Positions 6,858-14,261 are shown, numbered from the stretch's first letter. The stretch is 16,298 nucleotides of DNA from an uncultured Prevotellaceae bacterium (GCA_902775075.1 CACYKX010000045.1:1-16298); one strand, 5' to 3'. Translations and numbers: made by a program. Notes: generated from the letters alone by a model not told the origin.

Positions 6858-6880
6858 CAATGCGTATTCATTACACATTG
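6858..6880. promoter_or_regulatory. NrtR-type operator, site E
   Basis: Nine-base arms CAATGCGTA and TACACATTG around TTCAT, with a single arm mismatch. It has the same GTA-N5-TAC core as sites A-D and lies in the leader region of the acidic-protein gene. Confidence 0.6.
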
Positions 6881-6908
6881 ACTCTCGCAAAACAGAGTCA
6901 TCTCTGTT
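6880..6908. promoter_or_regulatory. Two overlapping, mutually exclusive inverted repeats
   Basis: GACTCT (6880-6885) pairs with AGAGTC (6894-6899), while AACAGAG (6891-6897) pairs with CTCTGTT (6902-6908). Both use bases 6894-6897, so only one can form at a time. They lie between operators E and F. Function unknown. Confidence 0.4.
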
Positions 6909-6927
6909 ACTTATATCCAAAATTTCA

Positions 6928-6946
6928 TTGCGTATAATTTACAATA
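6928..6946. promoter_or_regulatory. NrtR-type operator, site F (degenerate right arm)
   Basis: Reads TTGCGTA-TAATT-TACAATA: a perfect left arm, degraded on the right. With site E it forms a direct repeat: AAAATTTCA-W-TGCGTAT occurs at 6851-6867 and 6919-6935. No clear TAnnTTTG promoter is visible here; the promoter of the gene at 6975 may overlap this site. Confidence 0.5.
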
Positions 6947-6974
6947 AGTAATTAACAATTTAAAATTCAACATT

Positions 6975-7178
6975 ATGGAAAGGTTTGATGACATTTATTT
7001 AGAGGACGAGTTCGAAGACGAGTATGACAACGAAGAGTACGATGATGAATACTCTTTCGATGGTGGCTATGAGTGGACTGAAGAAGATTCTTGGGATGCC
7101 CTAACTGACGGCATGTATGGTGATATGCCAAGCAATCCCATAGAGTACGATGCTATGATGGATGCCATGGGCTTTTAA
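6975..7178 (+). CDS. Highly acidic 67-residue protein
   Basis: A small protein with 26 Asp or Glu, one Arg and no Lys among 67 residues, plus seven Tyr. The first 40 residues alternate acidic and aromatic residues (DEFEDEYDNEEYDDEY), and the C-terminus is milder (GMYGDMPSNPIEYDAMMDAMGF). I know no family match. Such charge could mimic DNA, bind cations or chaperone a basic partner; none of these is shown. It is preceded by operators E and F and followed after 16 bases by a basic helical protein, which suggests a pair. The ATG at 6975 follows an AT-rich leader typical of the other genes here. Confidence 0.68.
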   Translation: MERFDDIYLEDEFEDEYDNEEYDDEYSFDGGYEWTEEDSWDALTDGMYGDMPSNPIEYDAMMDAMGF

Positions 7179-7194
7179 CAGCAACTGTTCGAGT

Positions 7195-7722
7195 ATGAAA
7201 GAGACTATCACAGAACCAAGGCATGAGAAGTGCTCTGTCCTCCTTGATGAAGTCAGGGAGAAGGTTCGTAAGCTGAAGGAATATGGCTGGCGGGACGAAG
7301 AGATCGTATCAGCTTTACGCGGCGAAGTGGTATTGCCTCTGATGACAGTTACTCGTAAGGGGAAAATCCTGCTAGGCGAAGAAAATAAGGAAGTAAGGAT
7401 GGAGCCATTAGTGAAGGCTGTGTATCTGCTGTTTCTTAATCATCCTGAAGGTATCATCTTCAAGCATCTTCCAGAACATCGTCGGGAATTAACCCGTATT
7501 TATGAGAGCCTTCGTCTATGGGGGTTATCTGACAGAGCTATTCACAGTATAGAGGATGTCACCAACCCCCTTCTCAATTCTATCAATGAGAAATGCGCCA
7601 GGATACGAAGAGCATTTCTCAAAGTGTTGGACAAGGATGTGGCCGAGTTCTATTACATAACCGGATCACGGGGAGAAATAAAAAGAATCACTTTACCAAG
7701 AGATCTTATTCGCATGGAATAA
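7195..7722 (+). CDS. Hypothetical helical protein (175 aa), partner of the acidic protein
   Basis: A mainly helical soluble protein of unknown function. It has an N-terminal helix (LLDEVREKVRKLKEYGW), a short strand-rich segment (VVLPLMTVTRKGKILLGE), then a helical domain starting EPLVKAVYLLFLNHPEGIIFKHLPEHRRELTRIYESL that resembles, from memory, unnamed Bacteroidales proteins. The C-terminal part (RIRRAFLKVLDKDVAEFYYITG) is basic. A winged-helix-like fold for the middle domain is possible but unproven. ATG 7195 is preferred, 16 bases after the acidic gene's stop; an in-frame ATG at 7162 would overlap that gene by 17 bases. It is probably co-transcribed with the acidic gene from the E/F region. 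Confidence 0.72.
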   Translation: MKETITEPRHEKCSVLLDEVREKVRKLKEYGWRDEEIVSALRGEVVLPLMTVTRKGKILLGEENKEVRMEPLVKAVYLLFLNHPEGIIFKHLPEHRRELTRIYESLRLWGLSDRAIHSIEDVTNPLLNSINEKCARIRRAFLKVLDKDVAEFYYITGSRGEIKRITLPRDLIRME

Positions 7723-7732
7723 AATGATTAAA

Positions 7733-7747
7733 TCACAAGGCTTGTGA
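7733..7747. promoter_or_regulatory. 15-bp palindrome, copy 2 (TCACAAG-G-CTTGTGA)
   Basis: The same 7-bp arms and AAA prefix as copy 1 at 2526-2540, differing only at the central base. The centre is 42 bp upstream of the -7 box of the long operon, against 53 bp for copy 1, about one helical turn different. It is likely an operator shared by both units. Confidence 0.68.
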
Positions 7748-7758
7748 GGTCATATCCT

Positions 7759-7789
7759 TTTGTAGAGAGTGAAATTGAAAGTAAATTTG
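7759..7789 (+). promoter_or_regulatory. Promoter of the long operon starting at 7806
   Basis: TTTG (7759-7762), 19 bp, then TAAATTTG (7782-7789), an exact Bacteroidetes-type promoter 16 bases before the start codon. No other comparable promoter was found in the gaps downstream, so it probably drives all genes to the right edge. Confidence 0.8.
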
Positions 7790-7805
7790 CAGCAAAAAGA
7801 AGAGT

Positions 7806-8414
7806 ATGGAACATATCATTGGAATATTAGTAGTGGTCGTGATATACAACCTATGGAGGTATTATCATCAAGATGAGGAGCCTGTTTACTGCCCTCCGAC
7901 TAACAATGACGAAAATGACAACTCTCTGATTGAATCAAATAACGATCGTGTAATGGAGAATAATGAAACTCATATGAACAACAAACCAGAAACGAAGAAT
8001 TTGGCATACTCAATACTGCGTCAACTGGGATGTACACCAGAAGAGACAGAAGATGGAAGAATAAGACTAGAATTTCAGGGAATAACATTTCTTATGGAAG
8101 CAGTAGACGAATGTCTGTTTGTCAACCTCATCTGGCCATGGTGCCACAGTTTCTCCATCTATGATATAGACGAGTTTGCCAGAGTAAGAAAGGTCGTAAA
8201 TGAGATTAACATGAACAGTTCATGCGCAGTCTTTTACATACCGAATCCTGAGTCGGATGAAGTGGCAGTTCATATCAAGAAGCATTTCCTGCTGACGCCA
8301 CAGATTCCCAACTTAGAAGAATATATGAAGGTAATGTTCCGTAGTTTTTTTGTTGCACAGCGGGATTTGGTAACTGAGATAGAAAAGTATAGGCTACAAG
8401 AATGCGAGAAATAA
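7806..8414 (+). CDS. Membrane-anchored YbjN-like protein
   Basis: A 202-residue protein with one N-terminal membrane helix (IIGILVVVVIYNLW, about 4-17), a polar Asn/Glu-rich linker (about 22-62), and a C-terminal alpha/beta domain (about 65-200). That domain, starting NLAYSILRQLGC and followed by IRLEFQGITFLMEA, resembles the YbjN fold related to type III secretion chaperones. YbjN-like domains are usually soluble protein-binding modules; here it would be tethered to the membrane, facing the cytoplasm if the short N-terminus is outside. It is the first gene of the long operon, 16 bases from its promoter and about 60 bases after the palindrome. The domain call is by eye and moderate. Confidence 0.68.
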   Translation: MEHIIGILVVVVIYNLWRYYHQDEEPVYCPPTNNDENDNSLIESNNDRVMENNETHMNNKPETKNLAYSILRQLGCTPEETEDGRIRLEFQGITFLMEAVDECLFVNLIWPWCHSFSIYDIDEFARVRKVVNEINMNSSCAVFYIPNPESDEVAVHIKKHFLLTPQIPNLEEYMKVMFRSFFVAQRDLVTEIEKYRLQECEK

Positions 8415-8441
8415 CAAGGTAACAAATTAAAAAATACAGTT

Positions 8442-9722
8442 ATGAAACAGAAAGGATTAAAAAAGTACACTCCTGACTTTATTGACAGTCTGGAACCAGG
8501 ACAAATATTCGTCTTTGGAAGTAACTTGATTGGATATCATTCGGGAGGAGCATCAATGATGGCCATGCAACGATTTGGAGCCATCTGGGGACAAGCAGAG
8601 GGGCCGCAGGGACAGTGTTACGCTATTCCAGTAGATGTCAGAGGCGAAGCCATCGATAATGTCTCCACTTATATGAAACGACATATCAACAAGTTCTTGG
8701 AATACGCCAAGGCTCACAACGACCAGACCTTCTTAGTTCCGAGAATAGGCTGTGGAGCTGCCGGTTTTGATGAGGAATTCATGGCACCGTTCTTCAAAGA
8801 AGCCCTGAAGATGAATAATGTAAGGCTTCCGGAGTCTTTTGTGAATATTCTGGAGAAGAGCAAGACAACTCCAAAGGACAACAACACCCAACGCGTCTTT
8901 AATCTTATTATTCTCGACGAGAGCGGTTCGATGTCAACTATTGCAAAGCAAGCGGTGAGCGGACTCAATGAAACATTCCAGACTATTAGGAATGCTCAGA
9001 AGGAGCACCAGGAACAGCAGCATTTCATTTCGTTCGTAACATTCAACAGTGCCAAAATCAGAACTGTGATGAACCGTCAGGCGGTATCAGTCGATAAGAA
9101 AATGAAATGGAGTGACTATAAGCCTGATGATTGCACTCCTCTATTCGACGCAATGGGACGCTCATTGAATGATCTCAAGAGTCATGTTAAAGACGAGGAT
9201 GTTGTGTTGGTAACAATCATCACAGACGGTTATGAAAACGCATCAAAGGAATATAGAGGACACGACATCAAGAATCTTGTTGCAGAACTGAGGAAAAGAG
9301 GATGGGTCTTCGCATATATAGGGACCAACCAGGACGTAGATGCTGTTGCTGACGACATGGGAATCAGAAGCAGAATGAGCTATGAATATTCTGATAGAGG
9401 TGCTTGCGACATGTTTGAAGCAGAACGTAGTAGTAAAAGGGCATTTTTTAATCGTCTTTCACGTTATGGGAGGTCTATTGTTGAAGAGGATTTGGACTAT
9501 TTTAGTCTAAAAGACGATGATGATGAACCAGAGAAAGAACCTGATATCACATGGGATATGAGCGATGAAAACAAATCTTCTGAAACTGTCAATCAAGACG
9601 AAAATAAAATAGACCCAAAGGAAAGCGATCAGCAGCAAGTCACAACCAGTTCTGACACAGGGAATGACGAACCTGAAAAGCCAGAAGGTTTTTGGAACAA
9701 AATGAAAAACTTATTAAAGTGA
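8442..9722 (+). CDS. Fusion of a macro-like (A1S_2505-type) domain with a VWA domain
   Basis: A 426-residue fusion. Residues 18-135 resemble the A1S_2505 phage non-structural/macro-like group: IFVFGSNLIGYHSGGA (22-37), FGAIWGQAEGPQGQCYAIP (45-63) and VPRIGCGAAGF (99-109). Such domains are thought to bind ADP-ribose-like nucleotides. Residues 152-340 are a VWA domain with a complete metal (MIDAS) site: D159-E-S161-G-S163, T232 in DCTPLFDAM, and D262 in TIITDGYEN. The last 80 residues are acidic and disordered, ending in a basic amphipathic tail (WNKMKNLLK). VWA domains assemble protein complexes through the bound metal. The pairing suggests nucleotide sensing linked to complex assembly. It is cytoplasmic and tightly packed with the following genes. 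Confidence 0.85.
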   Translation: MKQKGLKKYTPDFIDSLEPGQIFVFGSNLIGYHSGGASMMAMQRFGAIWGQAEGPQGQCYAIPVDVRGEAIDNVSTYMKRHINKFLEYAKAHNDQTFLVPRIGCGAAGFDEEFMAPFFKEALKMNNVRLPESFVNILEKSKTTPKDNNTQRVFNLIILDESGSMSTIAKQAVSGLNETFQTIRNAQKEHQEQQHFISFVTFNSAKIRTVMNRQAVSVDKKMKWSDYKPDDCTPLFDAMGRSLNDLKSHVKDEDVVLVTIITDGYENASKEYRGHDIKNLVAELRKRGWVFAYIGTNQDVDAVADDMGIRSRMSYEYSDRGACDMFEAERSSKRAFFNRLSRYGRSIVEEDLDYFSLKDDDDEPEKEPDITWDMSDENKSSETVNQDENKIDPKESDQQQVTTSSDTGNDEPEKPEGFWNKMKNLLK

Positions 9723-9728
9723 TATGCC

Positions 9729-10193
9729 ATGACAGATTACGAGTATATTTTGAAGCAGATTAAGTTCTTCCACTATAAAGGATGGGAAGATGGAGAACTG
9801 AGGAAGTGTGTGGACATGTTACCAAATCTTTCACGTCAAGAATTGGTTTCTATCTACAGAAGCAAATGGACTCTGAATGACAAGATTATCAGGGAAACAA
9901 TCTTCAATCTCCTTTTCAAAGATCAAATCGGCAAACGTGAGGTTCGAATAAAGGAAATGGATATCGACCAATTGATGGAGGAATTCAGAGACAAGAAAAG
10001 TGGTAATGTCGCCCTAATCCGCAAAGAATTGCGTGATCGCTATAAAGCAGGGAAAGACAAGCAGAAAATCGCAATATTATTCGAAGGTAGTACTAAAAGT
10101 GACCAGCAATGGATAAAGGCCAGAAAGCGAGAAGAGCGTTACGGTACAACGAACAACGACTATCAGTGGAAGAATAAACCCTGGAAGAAATGA
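9729..10193 (+). CDS. Small basic helical protein of unknown function
   Basis: A 154-residue, mostly helical and basic protein that I cannot assign. The N-terminal half (YEYILKQIKFFHYKGWEDGELRKCVDML) has helix pairs. The C-terminal half is rich in Lys and Arg (LIRKELRDRYKAGKDKQKIA) and ends in a Trp/Lys-rich tail (QWKNKPWKK). The basic charge would allow nucleic acid or acidic-protein binding, but no known motif is present. It starts 6 bases after the macro-VWA gene and ends in an ATGA overlap with the WYL-like gene, so it is co-translated with both. Confidence 0.7.
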   Translation: MTDYEYILKQIKFFHYKGWEDGELRKCVDMLPNLSRQELVSIYRSKWTLNDKIIRETIFNLLFKDQIGKREVRIKEMDIDQLMEEFRDKKSGNVALIRKELRDRYKAGKDKQKIAILFEGSTKSDQQWIKARKREERYGTTNNDYQWKNKPWKK

Positions 10194-10459
10194 GCATTGA
10201 GGAGGTTATTGACAGAGCCGTAGAGTTGAACCAGACCATCGAGATAGAATACTGTACTCGAAACGGCAGAGTGTTTACATGCCAGATATCGAATATTGAA
10301 TATTCCCGATATTACGGTGGTCTGTATATTCATGCGTATCGTCAAGACCTTAAAGCCGATAGAACTTTCAAGATTAGCAGAATATTAAGTGTAAACGGAC
10401 ACTCTTTCTCTAGAATATACTGGGATCAAATAGGCGATGATTTTAAAAGATTATACTAA
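10190..10459 (+). CDS. Minimal WYL-like domain protein (89 aa)
   Basis: The 89 residues resemble a bare WYL domain: a strand TIEIEYCTRNGRVFTCQIS, then YGGLYIHAYRQD, then RTFKISRILSV, matching the pattern I-x-Y, Y-x-x-A-Y-x-R, F-x-x-x-R-I of WYL proteins. WYL domains sense ligands, often nucleotides or nucleic acids, in regulators of phage defence and DNA damage, and normally carry an N-terminal helix-turn-helix. No such helix-turn-helix is present here; only one short helix precedes the domain. It may act as a ligand-binding subunit for the adjacent ATPase or macro-VWA protein. It overlaps the preceding gene by ATGA, and the next gene starts one base after its stop. The family call is by pattern and moderate. 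Confidence 0.65.
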   Translation: MSIEEVIDRAVELNQTIEIEYCTRNGRVFTCQISNIEYSRYYGGLYIHAYRQDLKADRTFKISRILSVNGHSFSRIYWDQIGDDFKRLY

Positions 10460-10460
10460 T

Positions 10461-11387
10461 ATGGAACATGTAAGCGACATCATAAAGGAAATGGATCCTG
10501 TTGAAGACTATCCTATTTCTACAGGATTCAAGTTCCTAGATACTATCATTGGCGGTTACTATCCAGGAGAGATGACAACAATATGTGGTGAGGAAGACTG
10601 TGGCAAATCTGCCTATGTCATTTCGCAATTGAATCACATTGCCGTTGATGGACATGTCCCTACCCTCCTTGTATTGAACAACATGTCCAAAAGGACATTT
10701 CTCTCATGTATGGCGACATACTATTGCTCTATCGAAACATATAATGTTAATACTGTTTTAAGTTCCGAAAAACATCAGGCAGCAGTAAAGGATTTTCTGG
10801 AAAAGCTGAAGGATGCCCCACTCTATGTTATTTACGAATGGAATATTAGCGAGGAGAACTTCATTACAGCAATTGAAGAGTTCGTTCAAGAACATGATAT
10901 TAAAATTGTCTTCATTGACGAATCTAATGGAAGCTTTGAATATTCAAGTACAAAACGGATAAAAGTAAACAGTCTGAAATTACTCGCTCTGAAAATGAAT
11001 ATTCCTGTTGTTGCGACAACATGCATCTGGAACGACAGGGAAGGTATGGAGGGAATGAAACCATTCTTACAGGATTTGTACTTCTGTAGCGAGGTTCATG
11101 GCCATGATACTGTGATAGGACTTATAAAATACGATCGTCATTATGTATATGAAGATGACAACGGTCGCGATTTACATAATACTATCCATCTGGAGATTCT
11201 GAAAAAGAGAGGCTTGTTCAAAAAGCGGAAGTTCCTTATACCAACGGGCTATTTCTATTTTAAAGACTATGCAGAGAAAGAGAAAAAGGCATTGGAAGAA
11301 ATCAGGAAGGCCAGCGATTACCAGATAGATACCCTCATCAAGAAACTTGATTTAACTCTTGAACACGACGAAATATTACCTTTTTAA
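10461..11387 (+). CDS. Solitary DnaB-like RecA-fold ATPase
   Basis: A 308-residue protein matching only the C-terminal ATPase half of DnaB-type helicases. STGFKFLDTIIGGYYPGEM leads into Walker A G43-EEDC-G48-K49-S50. Walker B is IKIVFID153 followed by E154. The later LKLLALKMNIPVVATT and MKPFLQDLYFCSEVHGHDTVIGL parallel DnaB's late motifs. The DnaB N-terminal domain is absent. Where DnaB has Glu in its SLEM motif there is Asn (N74 in LNNMS), so ATP hydrolysis may be altered, with E154 a possible substitute. It may be a ring-forming motor or switch rather than a replicative helicase. An in-frame ATG at 10437 overlaps the WYL-like gene; ATG 10461 follows that gene by one base. Confidence 0.8.
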   Translation: MEHVSDIIKEMDPVEDYPISTGFKFLDTIIGGYYPGEMTTICGEEDCGKSAYVISQLNHIAVDGHVPTLLVLNNMSKRTFLSCMATYYCSIETYNVNTVLSSEKHQAAVKDFLEKLKDAPLYVIYEWNISEENFITAIEEFVQEHDIKIVFIDESNGSFEYSSTKRIKVNSLKLLALKMNIPVVATTCIWNDREGMEGMKPFLQDLYFCSEVHGHDTVIGLIKYDRHYVYEDDNGRDLHNTIHLEILKKRGLFKKRKFLIPTGYFYFKDYAEKEKKALEEIRKASDYQIDTLIKKLDLTLEHDEILPF

Positions 11388-11407
11388 AACGTATAAAGAA
11401 TAAAGTC

Positions 11408-13714
11408 ATGATAGCTTATTTATTAATTGCACTATACTGGATTGCATGTTGCATAACAGTATATATAATCAGGAACAGAAAGAATCCTCTACATAAAATT
11501 ACGAGGGCGAAAACGAAATTCTGGGAACACATCATAATAGTCTTGCTAAGTCCGCTCGCCGTACCAATAATACTGCTGGGCTTTGCATATAGAGCATGTC
11601 GAAATTGGTATTACCGTAATCGTCCCAAACCTCTTCCCAAAAAGATTAAAAAGTATATGAAGAAAGATTGTGTGTTGGACGAGGACAATAATACCATCTC
11701 AATAGCAGAGTATAACTACAAGCATGGAACAACATACACCTTGGATGATGTCTATGGTAAGGGTTATATTGAATCGCTAACTGAAGAAGAGAAGGCTGAT
11801 ATCACTACAGAATCTACAAAATATGGCATATTGGAGGTTCAAGAAAACATTCCTGACTCCCCATATACAAACGCGGCAAAAATATTAGGAGAAGCCTTGC
11901 TCTCCGGGGACTTCACAGATTTTGAAAATCTTCTCGATTCAGATGTTGAGCATATAAGCTACAACAAGGAAACCATGTCTGGAAAGGAACAGGTCATTGA
12001 GTACTGGAGAGGTTGGAGATCCCGCTATGTTGAGACAAGAAAGGCCAAGAAATTTGAAGTTGTTTACAGCAATTACTATTCAAATGCCTGCCTCCTGATG
12101 GAAATGATGGTCGTCATGTTTTTCATTAGAGAGGACAAAGTCCAGAAAGTGCTGCTCATCCAACGGCATTTGAATCCTATGATAGGCTATCATGAGGACA
12201 TCCTTGAATTCCCGTTTGATCTGAATAGTATTAAGCATTGTCTTTCTGAGCTGAGAGAACCCACCGAGATCTTTGAACCAGTAGCAACAGAGAATAGAAT
12301 TCCATGTCTTACCTGTGGTACACATTCAGAAAAACTAGAGTGGCACAGCTCGCTGTTCCAGTTCGGAGATGTTGGGTATTCAGGCATTGTGTCGGTCTGT
12401 CCTCATTGCCATAAGGTCGTGGAGTTCTATCCAGAAGTGCGGTCACGGTATATTGAGCCAGTCGATAAGAAGATAGCAAAGCAGCCCGTATCTCATAAGG
12501 CCCCAAAAGCGCATTATGAACCGAAGCTTTATGGTTTAAGAAACTTTGAAGGAGGCGAACCGCTGAAGGGAACAAAGTATGTCGAGGGGCTATCAGGCAA
12601 TCTGAGGAAAGCTGCAGAAGAGTCCAACTGGTTTCTGTTGAGCACAATGAACTCACAGGATTTCAACAAAGTGAAAGACTGTTATCTGAAGGCCATTGAT
12701 GATGGTATTTATGAGGCGGCTAATATTCTTGGAGTCTTTGCCTATAATTTTGATCAAAAGTATGATGAGGGAAAAAGACTCTTGCGCAAAGCCATTGATG
12801 GCGGTTCACATAACGCCATGCTGAATTTATTCACAATTCTATGGACAGAAGAAAAATATCAAGAGTCTATAGACCTTCTGGCAGAGGTCTTCGAAAAGCC
12901 ATCCCCTTCTCTGAAATGCCTTTGGAATAAGGCTTTCTTCCACTTTATGGGGGAAGACTATGCTCATAATCCTATCAAGAAAAAAAGTAAGGGAGCAGCC
13001 AGAAAGATTCTCAGGATGATTATAGAGAAAGAAGGAGATATGTTCTACAACGAAGAAAAGGGTGTCTTTAAGACTGCAAGGGAGTTAATGGCATATATTG
13101 ACGAAGGAAATATTTTCTCTGCAAAGGCAAAAGATTATCACTGGCGAATTAAGACAAACCTTGACTCTTTAAAGAAAAAGGGTGATGACGCTGTTTTTTA
13201 TGACCTCGATGCACTTTCGTTAGAAGACGGATATCATATAGGGCTGCGCACAGCAGAGCAACAGGGAATAGGTGACGAATCGAACTTCTATGTATATGGT
13301 AAGGACAATGATGAAGATAAAGATTTGTTGAAGTACATCCATCTTGACGAAACCCCGATGGGTGCCTGGCAGATATATCTGCTTATGACATCTCCTACCC
13401 TTCTGCCTACATTCTGGCATGGTGGATATATTGAGCGGAAGTTTATTTTGCAGGAGAAAGACCTTTATGAAATAGAGGTTTTGAGTTGCTACGCGCTGTC
13501 AGATTTAAAAGCACGGAACATGCTTTATCCTGATGTAGAAGTAAAACGGAATGGTGATATATTGACAGCCAGCGTCTATTGTTGTTATTGGAATGAATGG
13601 GAAGGTCTCGTCAGAGAGCATGTTGAGATCCAGGTATGCAATGGCAAAGTGACCTCCTATGAAGAGAAAGGAAAGTTCATCATATTCAAGTATCATTGTG
13701 GTATATATTTCTAA
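11408..13714 (+). CDS. Large mosaic membrane protein: NTF2-like, zinc ribbon and Sel1-like parts
   Basis: A 768-residue protein with no single family match. It has two N-terminal membrane helices (about 2-21 and 42-62) and a basic stretch placing the rest in the cytoplasm. An NTF2/SnoaL-like region (about 150-260) has AAKILGEALLSGDFTDFENLL and a WRGW turn. A zinc ribbon has C300-x2-C303 and C331-x2-C334. Helical Sel1/TPR-like repeats span about 425-500 (AANILGVFAYNFDQKYDEGKRLLRKAI). A C-terminal region (about 590-768) is rich in aromatics, with no recognised fold. It is the largest protein of the operon and probably a membrane scaffold for the soluble proteins before it. The NTF2-like call is the least certain. 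Confidence 0.75.
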   Translation: MIAYLLIALYWIACCITVYIIRNRKNPLHKITRAKTKFWEHIIIVLLSPLAVPIILLGFAYRACRNWYYRNRPKPLPKKIKKYMKKDCVLDEDNNTISIAEYNYKHGTTYTLDDVYGKGYIESLTEEEKADITTESTKYGILEVQENIPDSPYTNAAKILGEALLSGDFTDFENLLDSDVEHISYNKETMSGKEQVIEYWRGWRSRYVETRKAKKFEVVYSNYYSNACLLMEMMVVMFFIREDKVQKVLLIQRHLNPMIGYHEDILEFPFDLNSIKHCLSELREPTEIFEPVATENRIPCLTCGTHSEKLEWHSSLFQFGDVGYSGIVSVCPHCHKVVEFYPEVRSRYIEPVDKKIAKQPVSHKAPKAHYEPKLYGLRNFEGGEPLKGTKYVEGLSGNLRKAAEESNWFLLSTMNSQDFNKVKDCYLKAIDDGIYEAANILGVFAYNFDQKYDEGKRLLRKAIDGGSHNAMLNLFTILWTEEKYQESIDLLAEVFEKPSPSLKCLWNKAFFHFMGEDYAHNPIKKKSKGAARKILRMIIEKEGDMFYNEEKGVFKTARELMAYIDEGNIFSAKAKDYHWRIKTNLDSLKKKGDDAVFYDLDALSLEDGYHIGLRTAEQQGIGDESNFYVYGKDNDEDKDLLKYIHLDETPMGAWQIYLLMTSPTLLPTFWHGGYIERKFILQEKDLYEIEVLSCYALSDLKARNMLYPDVEVKRNGDILTASVYCCYWNEWEGLVREHVEIQVCNGKVTSYEEKGKFIIFKYHCGIYF

Positions 13715-13717
13715 GAT

Positions 13718-14239
13718 ATGAATTTCTTTGTATTACTATTTTTCTTCTATTATGCCATCATATTCTTAATTGTGGCAATACCTTTCTTGCTTGTCTTGCT
13801 TTGGGCAGTCAATAAATGGCTATTGAAGCGAAAGATCAAACTAAGATATAGGATTCTTCTTTCAATAGGAGTACCTATTTTACTAGTGGTTTTGGCTTTC
13901 ATGGACATATATTATGCTCCATACAGCACTTCAAATATGGATAACATGTTGTCACAACTTGTTCCTGAGATAAAGCTTCCCCAATATAAGATAACAGAAT
14001 ACAGTAGTGTATATGTTGGAGGGGATGATCTTAAAGACACCTATCATATCGTATTTAAGGATGGTAAAGACGAATCATTAAGATGCAAATTGGATAGCTT
14101 GGTCATTATCAATCCAAAATGGAAGAGAAATGGAAATGAATATGTTTATGATACCATCTTCTTTGAAAATGAGATTGTCGATAGCATTATAGTTCGTCCA
14201 ATGGAGGGAACTGCAACGTTTATAAGATATAAGTGGTAG
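13718..14239 (+). CDS. Two-TM protein with an extracytoplasmic domain, unknown function
   Basis: A 173-residue protein with a long hydrophobic N-terminal helix (FFVLLFFFYYAIIFLIV, then IPFLLVLLWAV) and a second helix at about 45-63 (RILLSIGVPILLVVLAFMD). After these comes a beta-rich region of about 105 residues (YSSVYVGGDDLKDTYHIVFKDG) likely to lie outside the cytoplasm. I do not recognise the domain. It starts 3 bases after the previous stop. From here to about 15200 the DNA is visibly more AT-rich than the start of the window. Confidence 0.72.
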   Translation: MNFFVLLFFFYYAIIFLIVAIPFLLVLLWAVNKWLLKRKIKLRYRILLSIGVPILLVVLAFMDIYYAPYSTSNMDNMLSQLVPEIKLPQYKITEYSSVYVGGDDLKDTYHIVFKDGKDESLRCKLDSLVIINPKWKRNGNEYVYDTIFFENEIVDSIIVRPMEGTATFIRYKW

Positions 14240-14261
14240 ATAATATTAAAAAATCAAATGT

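Noticed and set aside
6933..6938. TATAAT as a sigma-70 -10 box before the acidic gene
   Set aside because: Bacteroidales use TAnnTTTG rather than TATAAT, and no suitable upstream element was found; it is part of operator F.
6975..7722. Acidic and basic gene pair as a toxin-antitoxin module
   Set aside because: Neither protein shows a known toxin or antitoxin motif, and the second is long for a typical toxin; charge complementarity alone is not enough.
12309..12656. Leftward 115-residue open frame inside the 768-residue gene
   Set aside because: It is antisense to the zinc ribbon region of a well-supported gene, with no promoter or protein signature.
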